A stretch of DNA of 64,000 nucleotides from Desulfobacterales bacterium (GCA_024226555.1 JAAELO010000494.1:1-64000), one strand, 5' to 3'; positions 47,125 through 56,417 are shown, counted from the stretch's first letter. The notes: generated from the letters alone by a model not told the origin. A program made the numbers and translations.

Positions 47125-50100
47125 ATGGAACAACTTAGGATTATTGATAAGCGTAATGAAAGTATAGATCTAAAACAAGTAGAAATTCGATTGCATTCGA
47201 GAGGACAGGAATTTTCAAATATAGCAAATTATTTCCCTTCACCAATAGGTGAAAAATTTCAACAACAAATCAACTGGTATTTTAATGAGTACTTGTTACA
47301 ACCATATGGAAAACAACGAAAAATCGCTCAACGAGTTGTAAGTAATATTAGTGAGTATGGTAATGTTATGGGTGAGAAGCTTTTTGGTGAACGTAACTCT
47401 CAAAATTCTATATTGAATGATATTGATGAAATTGGATTACAAAATATTATCGTAACGATTGAATCGAATCATCCTGATTTTTTTGATGAACCCTGGGAAA
47501 TTTTAACACTACCTGGTTCAAAACAAAATCTTGCAACATCATGTTCAGGATTTATTAGAACAAAACCTTCTGATCTAAGTCCTGAAATCAGGTTGGAAGT
47601 AAATATTGAAAATCCATTACGAATTTTGATGGTTATTTCAAGACCAAAATCGGACAAAGATGAATATTCAGATTATAAAACAAAATCGCATGATATCTTT
47701 AACCATCTGCTTGGATATAACAAGTCTTTTGAAGTTGAAGTATTATCTTTGGCAAATATGGATAATCTTCAAGAACGATTGAAGAAAAAAGATAAGCCTA
47801 TCCACATCTTACATTTCGATGGACCCGTCAGTCTTTCACAAGGTGTAGAGAATAACAGATCTGGTCAATTAATATTTGAAGACAAAAACAGAAATGCAAA
47901 ACCTCAGAGGGTTGAAAATATATGTAAATTAGCTGTTGAAAATGGTATTAATATCATTATGCTCGATAGCATCAATGATGCTACCAACAACTCTTTAAGT
48001 AATCAGTCAAACATTGCAATTGATCTAATACAAAATGGCGTTAAAGGTGTCATTACTTTAGCAAATTCCACATATACATTTAGTAACACTCAAATTTTCC
48101 AAATAATATATTCCCAAATTGCTCAAGGAGATTCACTTTCACAAGCTCTTGTAAAAGCACGCAAATTCATGAAAGATAATTGTGAGCAAAACTCTCTTAC
48201 TGCTGAAAAACAAGATTTTCATGACTGGCTACTCCCCATACATTACGGTCTCCAGGATATAAGTTTATTTTCTGAAAGTCAGGAAGGTGTCCCCTTTATT
48301 CAATCAAACAAATTTACTGATCTATTAAGTAATCTTGTGGGCTTTACATTTGATTATCTTCCTCCAAATGAGTTCTTTGGGCGAAATCCTGAACATCATA
48401 CAATTGAACAGTTACTATTCAATAATAAAGCAGTTGTTATTCATGGAGAATCCGGAATTGGCAAAACACACTTTATACATCAATTTGCTTACTGGTCGAT
48501 TGTTAAAAAAAATGTTGAAAAAGTATTTTATTTTAACTTTGGATTAAACCCTATAGATAGTGAACAAATCCTTAATTTGATAGGTCAAGTCATAGATGGT
48601 GATTCTGCTGATATTGACAGAACAAAAGAAAAAATAAAAAGTCAAAATTTTCTTATTATTTTTGATGGGTTAGAAATAAAAGAATACAGTGAAGAGTTCA
48701 AAAATTTCCTCAAAGAAATTGAGAACGGCAGTTCCGGTTTATTGATTGGAAAAAGAGATCAGGACAAGCCAGAATTTTTAAATGATATTAGTATGGTCCA
48801 TTTAGAAGGACTCTCAACACAGGAAAGAAGACAATATGGAGTACGGGTTCTTCAGAAAAATCAGAAAGAGGATGAGGAAGGAAATCCAGATTATCTAAAA
48901 CTACTTGATACTCTGGAAGGACACCCTGCTGCTACTGAAACACTTCTTTCTCAATTAGGACAAAAACAAGCTGATGATATTTTGATTGATCTCAATAAAG
49001 AAAGGGATCTAATAAAAAGAAATTCAACTAATATTTCAGAAATATCTTTGGCTTTGTTAGAGCTTGGCTGGAAAAAGCTATCAATAGATTTTCAACATAT
49101 TATGGCTGCATTTGCTGATTTAAATGGATTTATTTCCGATGCATTGTCTATTGCTTTTGATATGAAAAATGAAAATGCCCTTTCATCTGGTGACGAGTTT
49201 TTTGAAATACTCGATATTAAGAGAATCCCGATGTATGATCTTTTCAAAGCAGGTGTGAACGCAGGTTTCTTTGTCCAGAAACCTTTTGGCTTGGAAATCC
49301 AGGGATTAACACCTGAGTACCTGAAGTTAAAGCAAAGAGAACTAGGTTGGTCAGAAGAAAAACAGGAAAAAATAAACTTTTTATTAAAAAAAATATTTTG
49401 TTCAGAGTTGAATGTTTTATTACCATTTTTATCACATAATCCAAATCCTGCGCTCTTTCATAAAATTATTCAAAATAAAAAACGATGGTTCAATAGCCTT
49501 GAGAGTATGTGGGAACATGAAGAGTATTCACTTTTTACAAATGGTAGATATTTTTTTTCAAACTTACTTGAAAAAGCAGGTCTTAAAAATGAATATGAAA
49601 AATGGCTTTTTGAATTAGTCTTAAATTATGATTTCTCAAAAATTAATGATTCCTCTACATCAGAACAAACAATAACATGGTTAAAGGCAGCCGGTGATGG
49701 TATACGATATATAAAAGCATTAGATTCTGATTCTATCATTGAATGGGTTGAATATTGGGAATCATGGATAAAGGATCAGGATAATAATGATGAAAATATT
49801 TTTAATAATACTATGATGTTTCTGGAAACGTACTATCGGTTAAAAATGGATTGGAATTCTCGCAAGAATCTGAGTTTTATAGGATTGAAATTCTACGAAA
49901 AAAATGAAAACTATGAGCAAGTTATAACAACTATGAAATCCATAGCTAGGTGCGAAGAAGCATTAGGAAATATGAAAGAATGCTATGACTATGAAGAAAA
50001 AATGATGAACCAGATTCCATTTGAAAAACTAAAAGAAGGGATTAAGCAGAATACAATTCTTGATGTAATTTTTTGTAAAATGAATCGAAAGGAATATGAT

Positions 50101-50433
50101 GAAGTTCAAACTCTAATTAATGATTTTAACATTTTGCCAAAAGTGGGTGATCTACCAAAAGTTGGAGAAATGGTTCAGGGAGATTTATACATAAAATTAG
50201 ATCGAGTGGAAGATGCAATGGCTATTTATAGCAGACTGTGGGCTGGTGTCATTAAAAAAGAACATGTAGTTAATCCAGAAAAAATTGTAAAAACACTGAA
50301 TGATTTAGAATCAGAAATGGAAAGTGAGCGTTTTAATGAGATATTTAAAGAAAATGCACCTGGAGTTGATACGCCTTCAGAATTATCAAAAAAACAACAG
50401 GAAATGGCTCAGATGCCTCAAATGTTGAACTAA
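47125..50433 (+). CDS. CHAT-like domain and P-loop NTPase protein (STAND-type architecture)
   Basis: 1,102 residues, no signal peptide. The N-terminal third resembles a CHAT (caspase-like) domain, but both catalytic positions are changed: where CHAT proteins read HFxGHG this reads HFDGPV (Pro at 47824), and where they read LNACQSA this reads LDSINDA (Ile at 47971). From about residue 415 there is an NTPase: Walker A GESGIGKT (48445-48468, residues 441-448), Walker B-like FLIIFDGLE (about residues 508-516) and a GKRDQ sensor-like strand. The C-terminal half is helical and TPR-like (about residues 860-1060). This layout, sensor or effector plus STAND NTPase plus helical repeats, is typical of signalling or defence proteins, with the CHAT part here probably a non-catalytic pseudo-protease. 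ATG follows a good ribosome site (GGGAAGG). It is co-directional with the PKS genes but 169 bases away; a functional link is unproven. Confidence 0.7.
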   Translation: MEQLRIIDKRNESIDLKQVEIRLHSRGQEFSNIANYFPSPIGEKFQQQINWYFNEYLLQPYGKQRKIAQRVVSNISEYGNVMGEKLFGERNSQNSILNDIDEIGLQNIIVTIESNHPDFFDEPWEILTLPGSKQNLATSCSGFIRTKPSDLSPEIRLEVNIENPLRILMVISRPKSDKDEYSDYKTKSHDIFNHLLGYNKSFEVEVLSLANMDNLQERLKKKDKPIHILHFDGPVSLSQGVENNRSGQLIFEDKNRNAKPQRVENICKLAVENGINIIMLDSINDATNNSLSNQSNIAIDLIQNGVKGVITLANSTYTFSNTQIFQIIYSQIAQGDSLSQALVKARKFMKDNCEQNSLTAEKQDFHDWLLPIHYGLQDISLFSESQEGVPFIQSNKFTDLLSNLVGFTFDYLPPNEFFGRNPEHHTIEQLLFNNKAVVIHGESGIGKTHFIHQFAYWSIVKKNVEKVFYFNFGLNPIDSEQILNLIGQVIDGDSADIDRTKEKIKSQNFLIIFDGLEIKEYSEEFKNFLKEIENGSSGLLIGKRDQDKPEFLNDISMVHLEGLSTQERRQYGVRVLQKNQKEDEEGNPDYLKLLDTLEGHPAATETLLSQLGQKQADDILIDLNKERDLIKRNSTNISEISLALLELGWKKLSIDFQHIMAAFADLNGFISDALSIAFDMKNENALSSGDEFFEILDIKRIPMYDLFKAGVNAGFFVQKPFGLEIQGLTPEYLKLKQRELGWSEEKQEKINFLLKKIFCSELNVLLPFLSHNPNPALFHKIIQNKKRWFNSLESMWEHEEYSLFTNGRYFFSNLLEKAGLKNEYEKWLFELVLNYDFSKINDSSTSEQTITWLKAAGDGIRYIKALDSDSIIEWVEYWESWIKDQDNNDENIFNNTMMFLETYYRLKMDWNSRKNLSFIGLKFYEKNENYEQVITTMKSIARCEEALGNMKECYDYEEKMMNQIPFEKLKEGIKQNTILDVIFCKMNRKEYDEVQTLINDFNILPKVGDLPKVGEMVQGDLYIKLDRVEDAMAIYSRLWAGVIKKEHVVNPEKIVKTLNDLESEMESERFNEIFKENAPGVDTPSELSKKQQEMAQMPQMLN

Positions 50434-50532
50434 TGTATTGAAGTTAACGAGGCATTTAGTGAAATAATTAGATTGTAAAAAACATACTTATTTTTAAAAT
50501 GAGATTTTGAAAAATTCCTGTTTTCCAATTAT

Positions 50533-50550
50533 ACGATTGTTGAAAATCGT
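50533..50550 (-). terminator. Hairpin between the convergent CHAT-like and ankyrin genes
   Basis: ACGATT and AATCGT form a six-base stem just beyond the ankyrin stop codon. The flanks are T-poor on the minus strand, so terminator activity is uncertain. Confidence 0.3.
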
Positions 50551-52539
50551 CTAATCAGCAGAACTATCTGTTTCTTTGAATAATTTCAATATCTCATTTT
50601 TTTTTAACTCTTTTGCACGATCAAATGAGGATTTGCCTTTGGGAAGGTATGGGTTAGCTCCATTTTTAAGAAGAAGTTTTATAAATTTCAGGTTATTACT
50701 ATTCACAGCACTATAAAGCATAGTTTCACCATAATTTGTTATGTGGTCTATATCTGAACCGCTGTTTATCAATACCTGAAAAGCTTCAAGTTTATTATAT
50801 CTTAATGCGTAGAAAGCAGGAGTTTCTCCATATTTATTCTGTGATTTAACAGATGCTCCTTTTTTGATCATGAATTCAACAGATTCAGGGGCATATTCAA
50901 TTGCTTTAAAAAGAGGAGTTTTACCATCTTTTGAATTGGTTATATTAATGTCCATTCCCATATCTGTAAGCTTATTAATCCCCTCTTTAAAACCCCTTGA
51001 TGCAGCGATATGAAGAGTGGAATTGCCACTACCATCAACATAGTTAATATCTGCACCAAATTCAATCAGCATAGTCATTAAATCATTACTGTCATTGCTT
51101 AATGCACTAATTAGAGGCGGAGATCCATATTTTGGATTGTTTAGATCTGCTCCCCTTTTTAAAAGTAGAAGTGAAACAACTATTCGTCTGAAAGAAACAG
51201 CCTCAGAAAGAGCTTTAGTAATATCTGTTATTTTGTTGCTATTACTTTTGTCAATTTTAACAATATATTCTGAAAGCGGCCATTTTAAATTCTTTGCATA
51301 TAAAGGGCTATGGCCTTGTTTATCTTTTATATTTTGATCAGCCCCATTTTTTAAAAGATATTTGGTCAGTTCAAGATTTCGGTTTCGTGCGGCGTAGTGC
51401 AGAGCTGTACACCCTCTTCCATCTTTTAAATTGATATCAACTCCATTTTTAAGAAAAATCTTTATAAGACCAGAGTGGCTATTCTGGGCAGCTAAATGCC
51501 AGGCTGTTTTTCCCTCTTTATCTCTTATTTTATTTTTAGATTTGTATTTTAGCAGTAATTCAACTGTTTTTTCATTCCCACTGATAGTTGCAAGATGGAG
51601 GGCCGTATAGCCAGCTTTATTTTTTTTGTTAACAACCTTAACCCCGGTTTCAAGAAAATATTTAAGAGTTTTGTACATATCTTTTGGTTTTAAAACAGAA
51701 CCAACTCTTTTGCCATTCTGCTTAATATCGATTTGCCTCAAAGGCATGCCATATCCCCGGGAATATCTATAGTAAAAACTTATTATTTTCTTATACCTGT
51801 TACTACTTTTAAGTTTCTCTAATGATAAATGAAGAAGAGTATTATTAATATAATCTTTCAGATCTGTTTTAGCTCCGCCTTTTATCAGAAGTTCTGCAAT
51901 TTGTGTATTTCCGGTTATTGCTGCTAAATGGAGGGCTGTATATTTGTGATTGTAACCATATACGCCATTAATATCTATTCCACTTGAGATAAGTAATCGC
52001 ACCATAGAATCATATCCATAAAAAGTTGCAATATGCAGGATAGAGGTTGAATCTTTACCATTATGACGAAGATTTAGTTCAACACCCTTTTCAATTAAAT
52101 ATCTTGCAACTTTAACATGGTTATTAGCAACTGCTTCATGTAGCGGTCCTGTTCCATAGTTTTTTAATATTGACTGGCCATTTAATATTAAAAGCTTTAC
52201 CATCTCAAGATGTCCACCTCTTGCAGCTAACAATAATGGAGATCTGGTCATGGATCTTTGAATCCTGACATTATTTTCAAAAAGAAGTTTTGCAATTTCA
52301 ACATGCCCAAGACGAGCTGCATCCTGAAGTGCAGTTTCCCCATAACCATAACCATCATTAGCATGGTAAGGGTTTTTCTTAAGCATGGACCTGACTTTCT
52401 CCAAATCTCCTAAAAGAACTGCCTTACAAAACTCAGATGGTGGGGCATAATATTGCTCCGATTTTTCTGCATGTAACGAAATAGTATTACTCCCTAAAAT
52501 AATAACAGTAATCAATAAAACTCTAATCATAAATTTCAT
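50551..52539 (-). CDS. Exported ankyrin-repeat protein
   Basis: 662 residues. The first 24 residues form a signal peptide (basic start, hydrophobic core, cleavage after LHA), so the protein is exported to the periplasm or beyond. The rest is ankyrin repeats from about residue 60 to the C-terminus: about sixteen units, most with G-x-T-x-LH-x-A and G-A-D-I-N signatures. One stretch (about residues 235-300) has an insert rich in Lys and Tyr that breaks the repeat register. Ankyrin arrays bind other proteins; no enzyme domain is seen, and the target is unknown. The gene is convergent with the CHAT-like gene and divergent from the permease gene. Family assignment is secure, function is not. Confidence 0.88.
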   Translation of the reverse strand: MKFMIRVLLITVIILGSNTISLHAEKSEQYYAPPSEFCKAVLLGDLEKVRSMLKKNPYHANDGYGYGETALQDAARLGHVEIAKLLFENNVRIQRSMTRSPLLLAARGGHLEMVKLLILNGQSILKNYGTGPLHEAVANNHVKVARYLIEKGVELNLRHNGKDSTSILHIATFYGYDSMVRLLISSGIDINGVYGYNHKYTALHLAAITGNTQIAELLIKGGAKTDLKDYINNTLLHLSLEKLKSSNRYKKIISFYYRYSRGYGMPLRQIDIKQNGKRVGSVLKPKDMYKTLKYFLETGVKVVNKKNKAGYTALHLATISGNEKTVELLLKYKSKNKIRDKEGKTAWHLAAQNSHSGLIKIFLKNGVDINLKDGRGCTALHYAARNRNLELTKYLLKNGADQNIKDKQGHSPLYAKNLKWPLSEYIVKIDKSNSNKITDITKALSEAVSFRRIVVSLLLLKRGADLNNPKYGSPPLISALSNDSNDLMTMLIEFGADINYVDGSGNSTLHIAASRGFKEGINKLTDMGMDINITNSKDGKTPLFKAIEYAPESVEFMIKKGASVKSQNKYGETPAFYALRYNKLEAFQVLINSGSDIDHITNYGETMLYSAVNSNNLKFIKLLLKNGANPYLPKGKSSFDRAKELKKNEILKLFKETDSSAD

Positions 52540-52695
52540 GATACAGGTTGCCTTTTATTTTCATATTTTTTTACTTGCTACCACATAATCACAAATTTCT
52601 CTGTGAGCAGGGTCACATTTTAAACATTGCATATTTATATTTAAGATTTTATATTAACCTCTGATTTCAATAGTAACCAATTATAGGATTTATAA
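52540..52695. promoter_or_regulatory. Divergent intergenic region between ankyrin and AEC permease genes
   Basis: 156 AT-rich bases must hold the start signals for both divergent genes. AGGAT lies upstream of ATG 52696. I could not pick out convincing -35/-10 pairs by eye. Confidence 0.4.
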
Positions 52696-53616
52696 ATGGG
52701 CATTACAATAGCTACAGCACTTGCACCAATTGTTTTTCTAATAGTTTTAGGTTATTTCCTAAAGCATTCCAGATTTTTGCCAGTAGAAACCTGGCCTGGA
52801 ATTGAGAAATTAACATATTTTATTCTTCTTCCTGCCCTTCTTGTAAAGGTTATTAGTAACCAGACTATCACAGATACCCAGTGGCCATTGATGTTCATCG
52901 TTATTGCAGGAACTCTTTTAACCTCATCATCACTCCTGACGATATGGTTTAAAACAGACAGGTCGATAGAAGGTCCAACATTTACGTCTATTTTCCAGGG
53001 AGGAGTTCGTTTTAACACATACATAGCTTTAGCTGTGGCTAACTCATTTTATGGTGAGGAAGGCCTTGCTTTAAGTGCTGTTGCCGCAGGATTTATGATC
53101 ATAATGATCAATTTTCTCTGTATTTCAGCTTTCGCAATCTGGGGTAAAGCTAAAACAAATGGCTTCAAACCATTTATGAAGGAGATACTATACAATCCTT
53201 TAATTATAAGCTGTATCATTGGATGGACAATAAGCTTAGGTAATATTGAACTTCCAACTATAATGTTAGATATACTTGGAATTATTGGAAGAGCTGCTCT
53301 TTTATTAGGGCTATTAGCCGTTGGTGCATCTCTCAATCTTTCAGCTGTAAAAGGACATATAAAGCCAATATTTGCATCAACAACAGCTCAGTTCTTTATA
53401 AAACCATTATCTGTTTTTACTCTTCTCTACTTCACAGGTTTAAATGGCGTTGCAGCATATGTTGTTACAATCTTTTTTATGACTCCAACAGCCTCATCAG
53501 CCTGCATCCTTGCAAGGCAACTTGGTGGGAATGTTGAAGTGATGTCTTCCATTATAACATTTCAAACCATACTGGCATTTCTTACCATGCCTCTCATAGC
53601 ATTTTTAATGCTATAA
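52696..53616 (+). CDS. AEC-family permease (auxin efflux carrier / malonate transporter fold)
   Basis: 306 residues, almost entirely hydrophobic, with about ten membrane segments arranged as two five-helix halves. The N-terminus (ALAPIVFLIVLGYFLK) and the internal break helices (FRFNT-like VRFNTYIALA near residue 100; TPTASSACILARQLGG near residue 265) are characteristic of the AEC family (Mem_trans). Bacterial members export or import small carboxylates, including malonate in some malonate-decarboxylase systems. The substrate cannot be told from sequence. It stands alone, divergent from the ankyrin gene. A role in malonate supply for the PKS is tempting but has no direct support. Confidence 0.85.
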   Translation: MGITIATALAPIVFLIVLGYFLKHSRFLPVETWPGIEKLTYFILLPALLVKVISNQTITDTQWPLMFIVIAGTLLTSSSLLTIWFKTDRSIEGPTFTSIFQGGVRFNTYIALAVANSFYGEEGLALSAVAAGFMIIMINFLCISAFAIWGKAKTNGFKPFMKEILYNPLIISCIIGWTISLGNIELPTIMLDILGIIGRAALLLGLLAVGASLNLSAVKGHIKPIFASTTAQFFIKPLSVFTLLYFTGLNGVAAYVVTIFFMTPTASSACILARQLGGNVEVMSSIITFQTILAFLTMPLIAFLML

Positions 53617-54165
53617 CTATTTAAAGATGTGGAAAGGTAATCTCTAATCTAATAAAATCTATCTCAAAAATAAGATAAGAAAGAAAAAAATCTCCTGCAA
53701 GCGAATAAAAGAGACTCTTTTTCAACGTTTAACAAACATATATTAAAGAAATGTTTTTAAGTAAACGATTGACCTTGTCTGGTGCTTTCCTCCACCAATA
53801 AAACCAACGTCATTTTCGAGAATAATTTTACAAACGCTTTTCCTGTAAAAATATGAGTCGTGAACAGGTAGAGCGCAGCGAAACCCGACAAATTAGATAC
53901 AAACCGAAATATCAATATTATCCAATATTGATGAGCTAAGACATTAGTTTCGTAGTCAACTATAATACAATTAATTAAACTCAATTGAAATTCTTCAATT
54001 GTAATTATATTGAGGAATATTCTTAAAACACGTTTAATAAATAAGAAACATTTTTTATTGTTTATTTTTTATTATTATAATACAAATCAAGCCGATTTGC
54101 TATTTGGAAAATTGGCCTATAATTATGTGTTAGACTAAATCATTTTTTAACCAAGGAGTAACAAC
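53617..54165. other. Non-coding region with half of a REP-like palindrome
   Basis: 549 AT-rich bases without a credible gene; the only longish frame (minus strand, 53757-53984) has no ribosome site or family features. At 53866-53890 it holds GTAGAGCGCAGCGAAACCCG, which recurs in altered form at 54674-54693. The last 150 bases are very AT-rich and end in a strong AAGGAG for the next gene. Confidence 0.6.
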
Positions 54166-54615
54166 ATGAAAGGTACAGTCTTAGAGTTTAATGAAAGTTC
54201 TCGCAATGGGGTGATATCTGGAGATGATGGTAACCGCTATAATCTAAATATTGAGGAGTGGAAAGGAACTTCTTTGCCTAAAGCAGGAAACAAAGTCGAT
54301 TTCTCCGCCAAAGGAGAGAATGCTGAAGCTATTTATGAAGAATCTTCAATAGCTGGAACTGGAGGCGCATCTAAAAAAATAGCTGCAGCATTATTTGCCT
54401 TCTTTCTTGGTTCATTTGGTGCACATAAATTTTATCTTGGGTACACAAAACAAGGTGTAATTATGCTAGCAGTATTTATACTCGGATTTATATTATTAGG
54501 GATTCCATCAATGATTGTAGGGGCAATTTCATTTGTTGAGTTTATTCTCTATCTCGTAAAATCTGATGAAGAGTTTGAGCAAATTTACGTTCTTAATAAG
54601 AAAGCCTGGTTCTAA
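54166..54615 (+). CDS. TM2-domain membrane protein
   Basis: 149 residues. Residues 1-65 form a small hydrophilic domain with beta-strand pattern (starting KGTVLEFNESSRNGVISGDD), resembling a cold-shock-like OB fold. Residues 72-140 are a TM2 domain: GSFGAHKFYLGYTKQG followed by two hydrophobic helices, typical of small bacterial membrane proteins of unknown role. AAGGAG at 54153-54158 and ATG at 54166 give a confident start. It stands alone between repeat-rich spacers. The fusion of an OB-like domain with TM2 is known from other bacteria; function is unknown. Confidence 0.83.
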   Translation: MKGTVLEFNESSRNGVISGDDGNRYNLNIEEWKGTSLPKAGNKVDFSAKGENAEAIYEESSIAGTGGASKKIAAALFAFFLGSFGAHKFYLGYTKQGVIMLAVFILGFILLGIPSMIVGAISFVEFILYLVKSDEEFEQIYVLNKKAWF

Positions 54616-54662
54616 AGAATCTTTCAACCGGAGTAGTTTGCGACACTCCGTTTTGCAGTGCC

Positions 54663-54735
54663 GTAGGCCGGGAAGAGCGCAGCGAAACTCGACATATAAT
54701 AACTATCGTGTTTCAAGCTGCTCTACACGACCTAC
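54663..54735. repeat. REP-like imperfect palindrome
   Basis: The left arm (54663-54693, GTAGGCCGGGAAGAGCGCAG and on) and the right arm (54705-54735, ending GCTGCTCTACACGACCTAC) pair imperfectly over about 30 bases. The core AGAGCGCAGCGAAACYCGAC also occurs at 53866-53890. This sequence type, GTAGGTCGGGTAGAGCGCAG followed by CGAAACCCGAC, is a common interspersed repeat in many bacteria (recalled from memory). Confidence 0.7.
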
Positions 54736-55017
54736 ATCACTGCTCTTCGTTATATTCAAAAAAAATATTTTAATATTGAGACATTCCTTTTTTCCTTCTA
54801 AATATTTCAGTTCCTTAGTTGAAAATAATTGATTAAACTTAAAATACAATATTAATTGTATTCAAATTTCTCAATTACTTACATTGTAGGTGTTTTGCTA
54901 AATAGATTTAAAACCCTTTGCCTGATTTTAACGATATTTATATTAAATAAACATTAAACCACCAGCTCTGCTGGTGCGAACCTGAAAGGCTCTGTCGGTC
55001 AGGCGTAATTTGTGTTA

Positions 55018-55061
55018 TACCTTCTCCTCGAGAGCCCCGGGGTAAATTTGAGGAGAAGGTA
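55018..55061 (+). promoter_or_regulatory. Hairpin sequestering the tnpA ribosome site
   Basis: TACCTTCTCCTC (55018-55029) is perfectly complementary to GAGGAGAAGGTA (55050-55061), which contains the Shine-Dalgarno sequence just before ATG 55064. Folding would block translation of transposase; IS200 is known to limit its own expression in this way. Confidence 0.8.
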
Positions 55062-55063
55062 AT

Positions 55064-55492
55064 ATGAGAAATTACCAGAGTTTATCCCATATAAGGTGGG
55101 ATTGTAAATACCATATTGTTTGGGTTCCCAAATACAGAAGGAAAAAACTATATGGAAAAGTTCGCAAGATGTTTGGTGCAATTGTAAGAGATTTATGTAA
55201 GCAAAAGGGCGTGGACATTCTTGAAGGGCATGCAATGTCAGATCATGTTCATGTTTGCTTAAGTATTCCACCAAAATACAGTATCTCTCATATAGTAGGT
55301 TTTTTAAAAGGAAAAAGTGCAATAAGGCTACACCGTGAATTGTACAATAAAATGAGAGACGGAAAGTCCTTTTGGGCACGAGGGTATTTTTTAAGTACCA
55401 TTGGCTTGGATGAAAAGACTATTAGAAACTATATAAAGCATCAAGAACAGTCCGATAAGCAACAGTTGGAATTAGACTTTGACATAAACTAA
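55064..55492 (+). CDS. tnpA: IS200-type transposase TnpA (Y1 HUH)
   Basis: 142 residues, full length for the family. It shows the HUH motif as HVHVCLS (about residues 65-71) and the catalytic tyrosine in IRNYIKHQ (about residue 126), plus the family blocks YHIVWVPKYR and SISHIVGFLKGKSA. It nicks and joins single-stranded ends at the flanking hairpins. The gene is intact, so the element may still be mobile. A REP-associated transposase (RAYT) was considered because a REP-like palindrome lies nearby, but the size and the flanking hairpins fit IS200 better. Confidence 0.93.
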   Translation: MRNYQSLSHIRWDCKYHIVWVPKYRRKKLYGKVRKMFGAIVRDLCKQKGVDILEGHAMSDHVHVCLSIPPKYSISHIVGFLKGKSAIRLHRELYNKMRDGKSFWARGYFLSTIGLDEKTIRNYIKHQEQSDKQQLELDFDIN

Positions 55493-55508
55493 GCCCCTTT
55501 TAGGGGCT
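55492..55508 (+). terminator. Hairpin at the end of tnpA
   Basis: AGCCCC and GGGGCT pair around TTTTA, starting at the last base of the stop codon. No T-run follows, so it may act as a translational or structural element of the IS instead of a classic terminator. Confidence 0.5.
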
Positions 55509-55700
55509 CTCCTCAAGCTACCAGCTCTGCTGGTAGTTATTGACTTTGTGAGTTGGAGTAAAAGAATAACAAATGTGGATTCCTTCTAAGATTACTTTAG
55601 ATTCTAATAACTTTTTTATTAATAGGCACCTTCTTTCAAATACGCTGGATCGATGTAATTAAGAAGAATATACAGTTAAACTATTATCTAAGGATTATTA

Positions 55701-56417
55701 ATGCGCTATACACCCCAATCAATTACTGATGATGCACTTGAATCTTTTGAAATTGTTAAAAGCAATCCTCTAATTGATATTAGAGGTAATTATGCGAATT
55801 TGTTACTGTTCAATGATACACCAGTAGCAATAGACTGGGCAGATTGCCAAGGAAGTATTGGTAGACACCTTGCACGATCAGGACAATTTTGTCTTAATGA
55901 TGAACTTGAATCTCTTAGATATACATTGGATGGTAATCTTTTTAAGGGGACTCCAATTAGCCAACTACTCTATCCCGCTCTCAATCTGCTGGCACCGGGG
56001 CATTACGAATTAAAATATCATGAGTTGCCTGAAAACTACTGTTATATCGATTTCGAAGAACCACAAAATTCATCTAATTTGTACGATGCTTTCTATCCGT
56101 ATGACTGGACGCTACTTTTTACTCAACCGCGCAATCAGATTAATCCAGATCAGGTGAATCGCTATATCAACTTAATCAAGGATGGAAAGCGTCCTATCTG
56201 TATCATAATAAATACAGAGCGTTCTCGAATATCATACGTTTTAGATGGACATCATAAAATACTCGCATATTGGTCAAACACTGAACCATCACCTCATGTA
56301 ATCCAAATCTGTAGGATTGGCTCACCAAAATTGCCAATCGATACTTTTGATAGATATTTTGCTGATAACCCAAAGCTGGCAGAGCATTACCGAAAGTATG
56401 GAAGAGACGATGCATAA
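55701..56417 (+). CDS. Unrecognised protein with a ParB/sulfiredoxin-like DGHHK motif
   Basis: 238 residues, soluble, no signal peptide. I do not recognise a named family over the full length. In residues 150-195 a segment with the pattern of a ParB-type nuclease domain appears: a helix (VNRYINLIKDGKRP), a strand (ICIIINTE) and VLDGHHKILAYW, resembling the DGHHR motif of ParB-like proteins. The N-terminal half (residues 20-100) contains IDWADCQGSIGRHLA, with Cys and Asp that might be functional. ATG 55701 follows AAGGAT. It stands alone next to an IS element, with no operon partners. DNA binding or nuclease activity is possible but unproven. Confidence 0.55.
   Translation: MRYTPQSITDDALESFEIVKSNPLIDIRGNYANLLLFNDTPVAIDWADCQGSIGRHLARSGQFCLNDELESLRYTLDGNLFKGTPISQLLYPALNLLAPGHYELKYHELPENYCYIDFEEPQNSSNLYDAFYPYDWTLLFTQPRNQINPDQVNRYINLIKDGKRPICIIINTERSRISYVLDGHHKILAYWSNTEPSPHVIQICRIGSPKLPIDTFDRYFADNPKLAEHYRKYGRDDA

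Larger units (their letters stand above)
54957..55538 (+). mobile_element. IS200-type insertion sequence
   Basis: A single small tnpA is flanked by matching subterminal hairpins: CACCAGCTCTGCTGGTG at 54960-54976 on the left and CTACCAGCTCTGCTGGTAG at 55518-55536 on the right. There are no inverted terminal repeats or target duplications, as expected for the IS200/IS605 family, which moves as single-stranded DNA. No tnpB is present. Exact ends cannot be fixed from one copy, so a few bases of uncertainty remain at each side. Confidence 0.82.

Noticed and set aside
54566-54832. Plus-strand ORF overlapping the 3' end of the TM2 gene
   Set aside because: It runs through a REP-like palindrome, overlaps a well-supported gene and has no ribosome site.
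55064-55492. REP-associated transposase (RAYT)
   Set aside because: Protein size, family blocks and flanking CAGCTCTGCTG hairpins fit a classical IS200; the nearby REP-like palindrome differs in sequence from these hairpins.
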